Shown: piece after piece, positions 43,825 to 53,284 of the stretch
How the letters are laid out: each line of letters starts with the position of its first letter
How positions within the stretch are numbered: the stretch's first letter is position 1
Position numbers and translations under genes: made by a program
The notes under the pieces: model-generated
The model's input: only the letters and a program-made list of their open reading frames with translations
What the model was told of the DNA's origin: nothing
Databases searched by the model: none
Assembly (NCBI RefSeq): GCF_010682105.1
Contig: NZ_JAAGWH010000040.1
Location: 1-64,000 of the forward strand
Reading direction: 5' to 3'
From: Modestobacter muralis
GTDB taxonomy: Bacteria > Actinomycetota > Actinomycetes > Mycobacteriales > Geodermatophilaceae
Length of the DNA: 64,000 nucleotides

Positions 43825-43866
43825 GCCGGCAGCATGCGTGACGCGGCTCACCGTGATCAGCACTCC

Positions 43867-43881
43867 TGCCGGTCAATGGCA
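43867..43881. promoter_or_regulatory. Copy b of the TGCCATTGNNCGGCA motif (candidate IclR operator)
   Basis: An exact match on the minus strand (TGCCATTGACCGGCA), 43 bases upstream of the GH1 start and just beyond the end of the IclR gene. Confidence 0.65.
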
Positions 43882-43892
43882 GAGCGGTCCGC

Positions 43893-44699
43893 TCAGCTCG
43901 CGTCGAGGGCACGCCGTGCGCCCAGGCCGCGCGAGATGCCGCGGGCGGCGGTGCGCACGGCGGGTCCCAGCAGTCGTGGCTCGGCGTTCTCCGCCGGGAC
44001 GACCACCGACAGCGCCGCCACGACGGTGCCCTGCGCGTCGTGCACCGGGGCGGCCACCGACACGATGGGCCCCGGCGCACCGCGCCGGAACGTGGCCAGC
44101 CCGTCGCGCCGAATCTCGGCCAGTGTGCGGCGCAGGGCGGCGGCGGAGACCGGCACCTTCTCGGGCTGGTGCACCAGCGGCTGAGCCAGCACCTGCTCCT
44201 GGAAGGCCGGGTCGGCGAAGGCGAGCAGCACCAGGCCCACGCCGGTCGAGTGCAGCGGCATCCGGCCGCCGGGCCGGTAGAGGGCGGCCACCGCGCCGTG
44301 GGAGGACAGCCGCTCGACCATCAGCGCCTCCTCGCCCTCCCGGACGGCGAGCAGCACGTGCTGGCGGGTGACCTCCTCCAGGTCGCCCATGAACGGCAGT
44401 GCCACCTGGCGCAGGCCGTGACCACGAGGAGCAAGCGAGCCGACCTCCCACAGTCGCAGCCCGATGGAGAACCGGCCGTCGGCGCCGCGCTCCAGCGCGC
44501 CCCACTCCAGCAACCGGCCGGCCAGTCGCAGTGCCGAGCTGGCCGGGATCCCACTGCGCCGGCTGAGCTCGCTGAGCGTGAGGTACGGGTGCCCGGCGTC
44601 GAAGGCCTGGAGGAGCGCCAGCGCCCGGTCGACGACCGGGTCACCCTGCGGCGGGCGGCGGCCCCGCACCCGGGCCGCAGGGATCGGGTCCTCGGTCAT
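43893..44699 (-). CDS. IclR-family regulator of the flavonoid/glycoside region
   Basis: A 268-residue IclR protein: helix-turn-helix at about residues 20-85 (RALALLQAFDAGHPYLTLSE, RRSGIPASSALRLAG) and an effector-binding domain (VREGEEALMVERLSS, GRMPLHSTGVGLVLLAF). GGAGG lies seven bases before the ATG. It lies in the middle of the gene set and divergent from the ABC importer, with copy c of the motif 48 bases from its start, so autoregulation is likely. It is a paralogue of the pca-linked IclR protein, but the operator near that gene is different in sequence. Confidence 0.9.
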   Translation of the reverse strand: MTEDPIPAARVRGRRPPQGDPVVDRALALLQAFDAGHPYLTLSELSRRSGIPASSALRLAGRLLEWGALERGADGRFSIGLRLWEVGSLAPRGHGLRQVALPFMGDLEEVTRQHVLLAVREGEEALMVERLSSHGAVAALYRPGGRMPLHSTGVGLVLLAFADPAFQEQVLAQPLVHQPEKVPVSAAALRRTLAEIRRDGLATFRRGAPGPIVSVAAPVHDAQGTVVAALSVVVPAENAEPRLLGPAVRTAARGISRGLGARRALDAS

Positions 44700-44746
44700 C
44701 GGCCACCCTCCACGTCCTCGGCAGTGAGGCGTGCGCCACAGTTTCC

Positions 44747-44761
44747 TTCCATTGGTCGGCA
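44747..44761. promoter_or_regulatory. Copy c of the TGCCATTGNNCGGCA motif (candidate IclR operator)
   Basis: TTCCATTGGTCGGCA, one mismatch, in the divergent region between the IclR gene and the ABC importer operon. It runs directly into a second small repeat, GGCATTGTGCC, which could extend the binding site. Confidence 0.6.
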
Positions 44762-44881
44762 TTGTGCCTGACGTCACGACGAGCCCGCCCGCATCGTCTC
44801 TGTCAACGCCGGGCTCCCGGTGCGGCCGAGTCCCCCGGCCGACATGACCCCTCCGTAACGAAGCGAAGGAGCCAGACCGGA

Positions 44882-46474
44882 ATGAATCGTTTCAGGACTC
44901 GTGACACCCGGGTGCTGCGTCGCCCGTCCCTGCTGCGGACCGGCGTCGCCGTGCTCGCCGCCGGCGCCCTCACCACCCTGTCCGCCTGCGGTGGTGGCAG
45001 CGGTGGGAGCGGCGGTGGCAGCGCGAGCGACACCCAGACGCTCACCATCGCCTATGACGCGGACGCCGCGCCCAACGGCTACGACCCGCTGCTCTACGGC
45101 CAGCGGCAGTTCGAGTTCTTCAGCACGATGTACGACGCCCTCTTCGTCACCGACGGCACGGGCGCCATCGTGCCCAGCCTGGCGACCGGGTTCACGAACA
45201 GCGCGGACAACCTGACGACGACGCTCACGCTGAAGCAGGGCGTGACCTTCACCGACGGGTCGGCCCTCGACTCCTCGGTGGTCAAGGCGAACCTCGACCG
45301 GCGCAGCGACACCGAGCTGGCCGCGTACAACACCTTCGCCCCCGGCGGCAGCACCGAGATCGCCGACGTCGCGGCGCCCGACCCGCAGACCGTCGTCCTC
45401 ACCTGGGCCGCTCCGCAGGCCAGCCCGGACGTCAACCTGGCCGACACCTACGGGACCATCGTCGGCCCCACGGCGGTCGCCGACCCGAGCACCCTCGCCA
45501 CCACTCCGGACGGCTCCGGCCCCTACACGCTGGCCACGAGCGGGACCACGAAGGGCAGCTCCTACAGTCTGGAGAAGAACGCCGAGGCGTGGAACGCCGA
45601 CGCCTTCGCCTTCGACGAGGTCGTCGTCAAGGTCATCACCGACGACCAGGCGCTGGCCAACGCGGTGGTCTCCGGTCAGGCCGACGTCGCCACCCAGCTG
45701 GACAGCAGCACCGTGGACCTGGTGGAGAGCCGGCAGGCCATCGTCAAGTCCGGCGGCACGATCGTCGGCTTCCCGGTCGCCGACAAGACCGGCGTCACGA
45801 ACCCGGCCTTCGGCAAGGTCGAGGTGCGGCAGGCGCTGTCCTACGGCATCGACCGCGCGTCCCTGGTCACCGACCTGCACCCCGGTGCCCGGGCGACCGC
45901 CCAGCTGTTCCCCGAGTCCGCCGCGGGCTTCGACCCGGCGATCGACGAGCGGTACGCCTACGACCCCGCCAAGGCCAAGGAGCTGCTGGCCACGGCCGGG
46001 TACCCGGACGGGTTCTCCTTCGACATCACCGTCCTGGGCCAGCCAGCCGACGACCAGATCGCCATCCAGAAGCAGTGGCAGGAGATCGGCGTGACGATGA
46101 ACTTCGTCACCGCCACCTCGACCGACGCGGTGTTCGCCGCCGCCCAGACGGAGCCGATGCTCTTCGGCCCGTTCGGCATCGGCAGCAAGCCGGCCGGCTT
46201 CGTCGCCGGGGTGCTCGTCGGTGGGTTCGTGAACCTGCAGAAGGCGACCGACCCGGCGATCGAGGGCTCGCTCGGCGCCGCACTCGGTGCCACGGGCGAC
46301 GCTCAGGAGACGGCGCTGACCCAGCTCAACGCCGCGATCACCGACAGGGGCTGGTTCATCCCGGTGTACGAGGACTTCATCTACACCGGCTACAACGCCG
46401 AGAAGGTCGGCGCTCCCGCGTTCGCCGGGGACAACGGCTTCCTCGTCCTGTCCAGCCTCACGCCGGCCAGCTGA
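44882..46474 (+). CDS. ABC transporter substrate-binding lipoprotein (family 5, peptide/nickel type)
   Basis: A 530-residue exported lipoprotein. A basic N-terminus, hydrophobic stretch and lipobox LSAC with lipidated Cys36 are followed by a GGGSGGSGGGS linker and an SBP_bac_5 domain (YGQRQFEFFSTMYDALFVTD, FGKVEVRQALSYGIDRASLV, YDPAKAKELLATAGYPDG). Family 5 proteins bind peptides but also oligosaccharides and glycosides. GGAG lies ten bases before the ATG. It heads an operon with its permeases, ATPases and two rhamnosidases, so a rhamnosylated glycoside is the likely ligand (inference). Confidence 0.92.
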   Translation: MNRFRTRDTRVLRRPSLLRTGVAVLAAGALTTLSACGGGSGGSGGGSASDTQTLTIAYDADAAPNGYDPLLYGQRQFEFFSTMYDALFVTDGTGAIVPSLATGFTNSADNLTTTLTLKQGVTFTDGSALDSSVVKANLDRRSDTELAAYNTFAPGGSTEIADVAAPDPQTVVLTWAAPQASPDVNLADTYGTIVGPTAVADPSTLATTPDGSGPYTLATSGTTKGSSYSLEKNAEAWNADAFAFDEVVVKVITDDQALANAVVSGQADVATQLDSSTVDLVESRQAIVKSGGTIVGFPVADKTGVTNPAFGKVEVRQALSYGIDRASLVTDLHPGARATAQLFPESAAGFDPAIDERYAYDPAKAKELLATAGYPDGFSFDITVLGQPADDQIAIQKQWQEIGVTMNFVTATSTDAVFAAAQTEPMLFGPFGIGSKPAGFVAGVLVGGFVNLQKATDPAIEGSLGAALGATGDAQETALTQLNAAITDRGWFIPVYEDFIYTGYNAEKVGAPAFAGDNGFLVLSSLTPAS

Positions 46475-46491
46475 CCTCGGCTCGCTGATCG

Positions 46492-46523
46492 GCCGGTGGC
46501 CGCGGACCCCCGCGGCCACCGGC
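46492..46523. terminator. Intercistronic hairpin after the binding-protein gene
   Basis: A perfect 14-base-pair stem (46492-46505 with 46510-46523) and a four-base loop, between the binding-protein and permease genes. Hairpins at this position commonly stabilise the upstream message and reduce downstream expression, making binding protein more abundant than permease. Confidence 0.6.
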
Positions 46524-46555
46524 TCCCGGCCCGCTCTCCTGGAGGAGGAACGGAC

Positions 46556-47497
46556 ATGCTCGGCTACCTCACCCGCCGGCTCGCACTGGCGGTGGTCACG
46601 GTGCTGGTCGCCGTGCTGATCAGCTTCCTGCTCGTGCACGCCACCGACGGCAGCCCCGGCGCGATCGTCCTGGGCCCGGGGGCCACGCCCGCGGAGATCG
46701 CGGCCAAGAACGCCGAACTGGGCTGGGACCGCCCGCTGGTCACCCAGTTCCTCGACTACCTGGGCCACCTGCTCCGCGGTGACCTGGGCACCTCGATCAT
46801 CGACAGCCGGGACATCGGCGCGGACCTGGCCGCCCGCCTCCCGGTCACCGGCTTCATCGCGCTGTTCGCGACCGTCCTGTCCGGCCTGGTGGGGGTGTTC
46901 CTCGGCGTCACCGCCGCGGTCCGCGGTGGCCGGTTCGGCACCTTCATCACCTCCAGCAGTGGCGTCGCGCTGTCCCTGCCGGTCTTCTGGGTCGGCATCC
47001 TCATCGTCTACGTGCTGTCGATCCAGCTCGGCTGGCTGCCGGCCACCGGCTACGTGGACTTCGCCGACTCACCGATCGACTGGGCCAAGGGGCTGCTCCT
47101 GCCGGTGCTGGCGCTCACGGTCGGCGGCGCGGCGATCGTCGCCCGCACCGCCAACGCCGGGATGCGCGACGCGTTGCAGGCCGAGCACATCCGCACGCTG
47201 CGGGCAGTCGGGACGCCGGCCTGGCGGATTCGCTACGTGCACGCCCTCCGCTCGACCAGCGTGCCGGTGATCTCGGTGCTCGGCATCCAGTTCATCGCGC
47301 TGTTCGGCGGCTCGGTGATCATCGAGAACCTCTTCGCGCTGCCGGGCCTCGGGCAGGCCAGCCAGGCCGCGGTCTCCTCGCACGACTTCCCGGCGCTGAT
47401 CGGGGTGGTCATCGTCGCGACCGTGGTCGTCGTCCTCACCAACCTGCTGCTCGACCTCGTGGTCGCAGCGCTGGACCCGAAGGTGCGTACCGCATGA
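46556..47497 (+). CDS. ABC transporter permease (DppB/OppB type)
   Basis: A 313-residue permease with about six membrane segments, starting MLGYLTRRLALAVVTVLVAV as DppB-type proteins do, and an EAA-like coupling loop (RAVGTPAWRIRYVHALR) near residues 215-231 followed by GGSVIIENLFALPGLGQ. A strong GGAGGAGG lies seven bases before the ATG. The stop overlaps the start of the next gene (ATGA). Confidence 0.92.
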   Translation: MLGYLTRRLALAVVTVLVAVLISFLLVHATDGSPGAIVLGPGATPAEIAAKNAELGWDRPLVTQFLDYLGHLLRGDLGTSIIDSRDIGADLAARLPVTGFIALFATVLSGLVGVFLGVTAAVRGGRFGTFITSSSGVALSLPVFWVGILIVYVLSIQLGWLPATGYVDFADSPIDWAKGLLLPVLALTVGGAAIVARTANAGMRDALQAEHIRTLRAVGTPAWRIRYVHALRSTSVPVISVLGIQFIALFGGSVIIENLFALPGLGQASQAAVSSHDFPALIGVVIVATVVVVLTNLLLDLVVAALDPKVRTA

Positions 47498-49512
47498 GCG
47501 TCCTCCCGCTCGACGCCGCCGACGACGCCTCGACCCAGGTCGCGCCGCCGTCCTCCCGCCGACGCCTCCTCCCGGCTGCGCTGCGCCGGCCCGGGCCGCT
47601 GCTCGCAGTCGGCTGGCTGCTGCTGGTCGTCCTGCTGTCGTTCACCGCTCCGCTGTGGCGGCCTTACGAGGTCAACGACCAGGACCTGGCCAACCGCCTG
47701 TCGCTCCCCTCGGGTGCGCACTGGCTGGGCACCGACCCGCTGGGCCGGGACCTGCTGAGCCGGATCTTCACCGCCGGCGCGGAGCCGCTGCTGGCCGCTG
47801 CGGTCACCGTCGCGGTGGCCTTCGGCATCGGCATCCCGCTGGCGCTGATCGCCGCCGAGCGCGGCCGCCGGGTGGAGCAGGTGATCAGCCGCTGCACCGA
47901 GATGCTGATGGCGCTGCCGAGCACGATCATCCTGCTGGCCGTCATCGGTGTCATCGGGGTGCGGACCTACGTCGTGATGGCCGTCCTCGGTGTGCTCATC
48001 TCCGCCGCGGTCTACCGGATCATGCTGGGCGTCGCCCAGTCGGTGCGCCAGCGGCTGTACGTCGACGCCGCGAGGGTCAACGGCCTGGGCTCGCTGCGGG
48101 TGAACACCGTGCACGTCCTGCCGGCCATGGCCACGGTCATCGCCGTCCAGGCCGCGCAGCTGTTCGGCATCGCGATCCTGATCAACGCCGGCCTGGCGTT
48201 CCTGGGCTTCGGCCCGGCCGAGCCGGTCCCCAGCTGGGGGATCATGATCCAGGACGCCTCGGGTCACGTGTACGACGCGCCCTGGCTGATGGTGCCCACC
48301 GGCGTCGTCCTCGCCCTCACCGTCGTGGCGGCCAACGTCCTCGCCGACGCCCTCGCCGGCAAGGTGGCCCACGTCACCGCGCCCGCCCGCAGCAGGAGGC
48401 CGGCTCCGGTCCGGGTGGCCGACGCCGCGCCGGCCGATCCGGCCGCGGTGCTGGAGGTCCGCCACCTCACCGTGTCCGTCGACGACGGCCCGCAGCTGGT
48501 CAGCGACGTCTCCTTCACCGTGGCGCCGGGCCGGGTGCTCGGACTGGTCGGTGAGTCCGGCTGCGGCAAGACCATGACCGCCCGCTCCTTGCTCGGCCTG
48601 CTGCCCGACGGGGTGTCGGTGAGCGGCGGGCAGGTCCTCTGGCAGGGCCGCGACCTCGCCGGGCTGACGGAGAAGCAGGCCAACGGCGTCCGCGGCCGGG
48701 AGATCGCGATGATCTCCCAGGAGCCGATGGTCGCCCTGGACCCGATGTTCTCCATCGCCTACCAGCTGATCGGTCCCATCCGGCGCTTCCGCGGGGTCGG
48801 CCGGTTTGAGGCCCGGCAGATAGCGGCGCAGCTGCTCCGTCAGGTCGGCATCGTCGACGCCGACCGGGTGCTCAAGAGCCACCCCCACCAGCTGTCCGGC
48901 GGCATGGCGCAGCGGGTCTGCATCGCGCTGGCGCTCACCGGCGAGCCGCAGCTGCTGATCGCCGACGAGCCGACGACCGCCCTCGACGTCACGGTGCAGG
49001 CGGAGATTCTCAGCCTGCTGCGCGCGCTGGTCCGCGACACCGGGCTGTCGGTGGTCGTCGTCAGCCACGACCTGGGCGTGGTGGCCGACATCTGCGACGA
49101 CGTCGTGGTCATGTACGCCGGTCAGGTCGTGGAGTCCGGGCGCACCGCGCCGGTGCTCGACGACGCCGCGCACCCGTACACGATGGCCCTCCTCGGAGCC
49201 AACCCGCACGTGCCCGACGGTGCGCCGATGCCCACCCGGCTGGCCTCGATCGCGGGCACCGTCCCCGCGCCGGGGTCCTGGCCCACCGGCTGCCGTTTCG
49301 CCGGCCGGTGCCAGTTCACCCAGGCCGAGTGCACCGTGCCCTTCCCGGCACTGCCCGCGCACGGCGACGGCACCGTGCTCTGCACCCGCGTCCACGAGGT
49401 CCACGACGCGGGCGTCAGCTGGCACGCCGAACGGGCCGGCGCCGAGCTCCCGCCCGCCGCCGGTGCGCGCCACGCCGCTGAGCCCACCCCGACCGCAGGA
49501 GCGTCCCGATGA
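47494..49512 (+). CDS. Fused ABC permease and ATPase (DppC-DppD)
   Basis: A 672-residue fusion. Residues about 1-300 are a DppC-type permease (HWLGTDPLGRDLLSRIF, NAGLAFLGFG, PSWGIMIQDA). After a Pro/Ala-rich linker, residues about 320-600 are a DppD-type ATPase: Walker A GESGCGKT at 353-360, signature LSGGMAQRV, Walker B LLIADEPTTALDV, and a C-terminal oligopeptide-transporter region with cysteines (GCRFAGRCQFTQAEC), a possible iron-sulfur or metal site as in other DppD proteins. No stop or frameshift separates the halves, so the fusion is real. Overlaps both neighbours by ATGA. Confidence 0.92.
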   Translation: MSVLPLDAADDASTQVAPPSSRRRLLPAALRRPGPLLAVGWLLLVVLLSFTAPLWRPYEVNDQDLANRLSLPSGAHWLGTDPLGRDLLSRIFTAGAEPLLAAAVTVAVAFGIGIPLALIAAERGRRVEQVISRCTEMLMALPSTIILLAVIGVIGVRTYVVMAVLGVLISAAVYRIMLGVAQSVRQRLYVDAARVNGLGSLRVNTVHVLPAMATVIAVQAAQLFGIAILINAGLAFLGFGPAEPVPSWGIMIQDASGHVYDAPWLMVPTGVVLALTVVAANVLADALAGKVAHVTAPARSRRPAPVRVADAAPADPAAVLEVRHLTVSVDDGPQLVSDVSFTVAPGRVLGLVGESGCGKTMTARSLLGLLPDGVSVSGGQVLWQGRDLAGLTEKQANGVRGREIAMISQEPMVALDPMFSIAYQLIGPIRRFRGVGRFEARQIAAQLLRQVGIVDADRVLKSHPHQLSGGMAQRVCIALALTGEPQLLIADEPTTALDVTVQAEILSLLRALVRDTGLSVVVVSHDLGVVADICDDVVVMYAGQVVESGRTAPVLDDAAHPYTMALLGANPHVPDGAPMPTRLASIAGTVPAPGSWPTGCRFAGRCQFTQAECTVPFPALPAHGDGTVLCTRVHEVHDAGVSWHAERAGAELPPAAGARHAAEPTPTAGASR

Positions 49513-50528
49513 CCGTCGCCGCACCGCACCCCGCCGCGTCCGGCGTGGTCACCGTGCCCGCCCTGGAGGTCCGCGACCTCGTCGTCCGCTACGGGTCCGG
49601 GCGCAAGGCCCGCAACGCACCGCCCGCCGTGGACGGCGTCAGCTTCGACATCGCCCCGGGCGAGACGCTGGGCCTGGTGGGGGAGTCCGGTTCGGGCAAG
49701 TCGACGATCGGCAAGGCCCTGCTCGGTCTGCAGAAGCCGTCGGCGGGCACGGTGCGGGTGCACGGGCAGGACATCACCGGCATGTCGCTCAAGCAGCGCA
49801 GCCGGCAGGTGGCGGACCTGCGGGTGGTGTTCCAGGACCCGTACTCCTCGCTCAACCCCTCGCGCACGATCGGCCAGACGCTGGTCGAGCCGCTGCGGCT
49901 GATGGGCATCGGCGCCGCGGAGGCGCTGCGGAGGGCCCGGGCCGGCGTGGAGTCGGTGGGTCTGCCCGGGGACGCCGTGGACCGGTACCCCGGCCAGTTC
50001 TCCGGCGGTCAGCGGCAGCGGATCGCGATCGCCCGGGCGCTGGTCTGCGAGCCGAAGGTGGTCGTGCTGGACGAGCCGGTCTCGGCGCTGGACCTCTCCA
50101 CCCAGGCGCAGGTGCTCAACCTGCTGGCCGACCTGCGCGACCAGCGCGGCCTGTCGTTCCTGTTCATCGCCCACGACCTCGGGGTCGTGCGGTTCCTGTC
50201 CCAGCGGGCCGTGGTGCTCTACCGCGGCCAGGTCATGGAGACCGGGCCGGTCGAGGCGGTGACCCAGGCGCCGCGGCACCCGTACACGGTGGCGCTGACC
50301 TCGGCCGCGCCGGTGCCGCGTCCGGCCGAGCAGGCCGCCCGCCGCGCCGCGCGGGAGGCGCTGGGCATGGGCACGGCCGGGTCCGCGCAGGCCTCGGCGA
50401 CCGGCTGCCCGTTCGTGCCCCGCTGCCCGCTGTCCACGGACGTCTGCGCCGAGCAGCGGCCGCCGCTGCGGCTGGTCGGCGACACCCCCACCGCCTGCCA
50501 CCACGCGGAGCGTGTCCCCGCGCTCTGA
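49509..50528 (+). CDS. ABC transporter ATPase (DppF type)
   Basis: A 339-residue ATPase with Walker A GESGSGKS at residues 58-65, Q-loop VVFQDPYSSLNPS, signature SGGQRQRIAIARAL, Walker B VVVLDEPVSALD and the C-terminal CPFVPRCPLSTDVC cysteine cluster. It pairs with the ATPase half of the upstream fusion to drive the importer. Start overlaps the upstream stop (ATGA). A compound hairpin follows before the rhamnosidase gene. Confidence 0.92.
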   Translation: MTVAAPHPAASGVVTVPALEVRDLVVRYGSGRKARNAPPAVDGVSFDIAPGETLGLVGESGSGKSTIGKALLGLQKPSAGTVRVHGQDITGMSLKQRSRQVADLRVVFQDPYSSLNPSRTIGQTLVEPLRLMGIGAAEALRRARAGVESVGLPGDAVDRYPGQFSGGQRQRIAIARALVCEPKVVVLDEPVSALDLSTQAQVLNLLADLRDQRGLSFLFIAHDLGVVRFLSQRAVVLYRGQVMETGPVEAVTQAPRHPYTVALTSAAPVPRPAEQAARRAAREALGMGTAGSAQASATGCPFVPRCPLSTDVCAEQRPPLRLVGDTPTACHHAERVPAL

Positions 50529-50541
50529 CGAAGTCGAAGGA

Positions 50542-50592
50542 CCCCGGTGCCCCCCGCCACTCGCAGGCTCGTGGCGGGCCCCTGCACCGGGG
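50542..50592. terminator. Intercistronic compound hairpin between transporter and rhamnosidase genes
   Basis: A two-part stem: outer CCCCGGTGC/GCACCGGGG (50542-50550 with 50584-50592) and inner CCCGCCAC/GTGGCGGG (50553-50560 with 50571-50578) with a ten-base loop. A partial terminator or attenuator that would lower rhamnosidase expression relative to the transporter. Confidence 0.5.
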
Positions 50593-50629
50593 CTGCGGAA
50601 CCGCCCTCTCGCCCGGCCACAGGAGACCC

Positions 50630-53284
50630 ATGCCCGCGAACGCCCCGTCCCATCTGCGGGTCGAGCACCTCGACGAGCCGCTCGGCATCCGGGTCACCGC
50701 GCCGCGGCTGTCCTGGCGGCTGCCCACCGGTGCGGCGGACCAGCAGGCGTACCGGATCACCGCCGACACCGGCTGGGACACCGGCTGGGTGGAGTCGGGG
50801 CAGACCCTGCTGGTGCCCTACGCCGGCCCGCCGCTGACCTCCGCCCAGCGGGTCCAGTGGCGCGTGCAGGTGCGCACCGACCTGGGGGAGAGCGAGCCGT
50901 CGGAGCTCGGGCTGTTCGAGACCGGCCTGCTGTGGGCCGAGGACTGGCAGGCGGTCTGGATCGAGCCGGGGGAGATGCCCGCGGGCGTGCCCGGTGCGCG
51001 ACCGGCGGCCCTGCTGCGGTACGAGTTCGACGTCGACCGGCCGGTCGTCTCCGCCCGCCTGCACGCCACCGCCCAGGGCCTCTACGAGGCGTTCGTGAAC
51101 GGGCAGCGGGCCGGCGACGCGGAGCTGACCCCGGGCTGGACCCAGTACGACGTGCGGCTCCAGGTGCAGACGATCGACGTCACCGGCGCGGTACAGGTGG
51201 GCCGCAACGCGCTGGCCGTCGTGCTGTCCGACGGCTGGTTCCGCGGTCAGATCGGCATCGTCCGCGCGGCCGACCAGTGGGGCGACCGGCTGGCGTTCCT
51301 CGGCCAGCTGCACCTGACCCATGACGACGGCAGCGTCACCGTCGTCGGCACCGGTCCCGGCTGGGCGAGCTCGACCGGCCACGTGCTGGCCGCGGACCTG
51401 ATCGCCGGCGAGCAGGTCGACCTGCGGCGGCTGCCGCGCGGCTGGGACACCGCCGGCTTCGCCGACGGGTGGGCTCCGGTCACGGTGGTGCACCACGGGT
51501 ACGCGGGCCTGGTCGACTCGCCCGCCCCGCCGGTGCGCCGGGTGGAGGAGCTCCGCCCCGTCTCGGTCACCCGGCTGTCCACCGGAGCGCAGCTCGTCGA
51601 CCTCGGGCAGGGCGTCAACGGCTGGGTGCGGGTCACCGACCTCGGGCCGGCCGGCACCACGCTGACCCTCACCCACGGCGAGTGGCTGGGCCCCGACGGC
51701 GACCTCACCACCGACCACCTCCGCCCTGCGGTGCCGTTCCTCCCCGAGCCGCTGCCGGCCGGCCAGGTCGACCGGGTGGTGTCCGCCGGCGTGCCTGGCG
51801 ACGTCTTCGAGCCCCGGCACACCACCCACGGCTTCCGGTACGTGCGGATCGAGGGCCACCCCGGCGAGCTCACCGCCGACGACGTCCGCGGCGTGGTCGT
51901 GCACACCGACCTGCGGCGCACCGGCTGGTTCTCCAGCAGCGACGAGCGCATCGACCGGCTGCACGAGGCCGCGGTGTGGAGCTTCCGGGACAACGCCTGC
52001 GACGTGCCCACCGACTGCCCGCACCGGGAGCGGGCCGGCTGGACCGGTGACTGGCAGCTGTTCGTGCCCACCGCGGCGTTCCTCTACGACGTCGCCGGGT
52101 TCTCCACCAAGTGGCTGTGGGACGTGGCCGCCGACCAGTGGCCCGACGGGACGATCGCCAACATCAGCCCGAGTGCCCGCTCGGAGGGCAGGGAGGGGCC
52201 GGTCGCCTTCCTCAACGGCTCGGCCGGCTGGGGTGACGCCGTGGTGATCGTGCCGTGGGAGCTGTACCGGTCCTACGGCGACACCGCCGTGCTGGCCGAG
52301 CTGTGGCCGGCGATGACCCGATGGCTGGACCGGGTCGAGCGGATGGCCCGGGACCAGCGGCACCCGGCCCGGGCCGCTGCCCGCCCGGAGCCGGCGCCGC
52401 ACGAGCGGTTCCTCTGGGACACCGGCTTCCACTGGGGCGAGTGGCTGGTGCCGGGGGAGGACGTCGGGGACTTCGGTGCCTTCGTCGCCGCTGACGAGGG
52501 GGAGGTGGCCACGGCGTACTACGCGCACAGCGCCGGGCTGATGGCCCGCATCGCCGAGGTGCTCGGCCGGCCGGCGGACGCCGACCGCTACGCCGGGCTC
52601 GCCGCCGAGGTGCGGGCCGCCTGGCAGGCGGAGTACCTGGACGACGACGGCCGGCTGGTGCCCGACACCCAGGCCGACCACGTGCGGGCACTCGCCTTCG
52701 ACCTGGTGCCCGCGGACCTCCGACCGGCGGTCGCGGAGCGGCTGGTCGAGCTGGTGCGCAAGGCCGACACCCACCTGGGCACCGGCTTCCTGGCGACGCC
52801 GTACCTGCTGCCGGTGCTCGCCGACGCCGGTCACCTCGACGTCGCCTACGAGCTGCTGCTGTCGGACACCGAGCCCTCCTGGCTGACGATGATCGACCGC
52901 GGCGCGACCACCGTCTGGGAACGCTGGGACGGCGTGGACGCCGACGGGGTGCCGCACGAGTCGCTCAACCACTACAGCAAGGGCGCGGTCGTCTCCTTCC
53001 TGCACCGGTACACCGCCGGCATCGAGCTGGTCGAACCGGCCTACCGCCGCTTCCGGGTGCACCCACGCCCCGGCGGTGGCCTGACCAGCGCCGAGGCCGC
53101 CCACGAGTCGCCGTACGGCCGGATCGAGTCCACCTGGCGGGTCGTCGACGGCCGGCTGCGGCTGCGCGTCGTCGTGCCGGCCGGCACCGAGGCGGCCGTC
53201 GTCCTGCCCGACGGCACCACCCACTCCGCCGGACCCGGCGAGCACTCCTACACCAGCACCCTCCCCGAGGAGAACGCCCGATGA
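50630..53284 (+). CDS. GH78 alpha-L-rhamnosidase (1)
   Basis: An 884-residue family 78 enzyme with N-terminal beta-sandwich domains (the start PSHLRVEHLDEPLGI and the lectin-like HATAQGLYEAFVNGQRAGD region), an (alpha/alpha)6 catalytic barrel and a C-terminal beta domain (YRRFRVHPRPGGGLTSAEA). Catalytic Glu467 lies in TDCPHRERAGWTGD and Glu764 in ATTVWERWDG. No signal peptide, so the substrate is cut inside the cell. AGGAG lies five bases before the ATG. A longer upstream open frame belongs to shadow sequence over the ATPase gene. It should release L-rhamnose from rutinosides, other rhamnosides or pectin fragments. Confidence 0.92.
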   Translation: MPANAPSHLRVEHLDEPLGIRVTAPRLSWRLPTGAADQQAYRITADTGWDTGWVESGQTLLVPYAGPPLTSAQRVQWRVQVRTDLGESEPSELGLFETGLLWAEDWQAVWIEPGEMPAGVPGARPAALLRYEFDVDRPVVSARLHATAQGLYEAFVNGQRAGDAELTPGWTQYDVRLQVQTIDVTGAVQVGRNALAVVLSDGWFRGQIGIVRAADQWGDRLAFLGQLHLTHDDGSVTVVGTGPGWASSTGHVLAADLIAGEQVDLRRLPRGWDTAGFADGWAPVTVVHHGYAGLVDSPAPPVRRVEELRPVSVTRLSTGAQLVDLGQGVNGWVRVTDLGPAGTTLTLTHGEWLGPDGDLTTDHLRPAVPFLPEPLPAGQVDRVVSAGVPGDVFEPRHTTHGFRYVRIEGHPGELTADDVRGVVVHTDLRRTGWFSSSDERIDRLHEAAVWSFRDNACDVPTDCPHRERAGWTGDWQLFVPTAAFLYDVAGFSTKWLWDVAADQWPDGTIANISPSARSEGREGPVAFLNGSAGWGDAVVIVPWELYRSYGDTAVLAELWPAMTRWLDRVERMARDQRHPARAAARPEPAPHERFLWDTGFHWGEWLVPGEDVGDFGAFVAADEGEVATAYYAHSAGLMARIAEVLGRPADADRYAGLAAEVRAAWQAEYLDDDGRLVPDTQADHVRALAFDLVPADLRPAVAERLVELVRKADTHLGTGFLATPYLLPVLADAGHLDVAYELLLSDTEPSWLTMIDRGATTVWERWDGVDADGVPHESLNHYSKGAVVSFLHRYTAGIELVEPAYRRFRVHPRPGGGLTSAEAAHESPYGRIESTWRVVDGRLRLRVVVPAGTEAAVVLPDGTTHSAGPGEHSYTSTLPEENAR

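Noticed and set aside
47233-49524. A 763-codon open frame antisense to the permease-ATPase fusion
   Set aside because: Asp/His/Gly-rich shadow; the plus strand has Walker A, signature and Walker B motifs.
49220-50629. An N-terminal extension of about 470 codons on the rhamnosidase frame
   Set aside because: It overlaps the DppF-type ATPase gene in another frame and is Arg/Ala-rich; the ATG at 50630 with AGGAG fits family length.
50219-53245. A 1008-codon open frame antisense to the first rhamnosidase
   Set aside because: Composition is Val/Gly/Asp/Arg/His-rich without any recognisable motif; the opposite frame encodes a full GH78 enzyme with catalytic residues.
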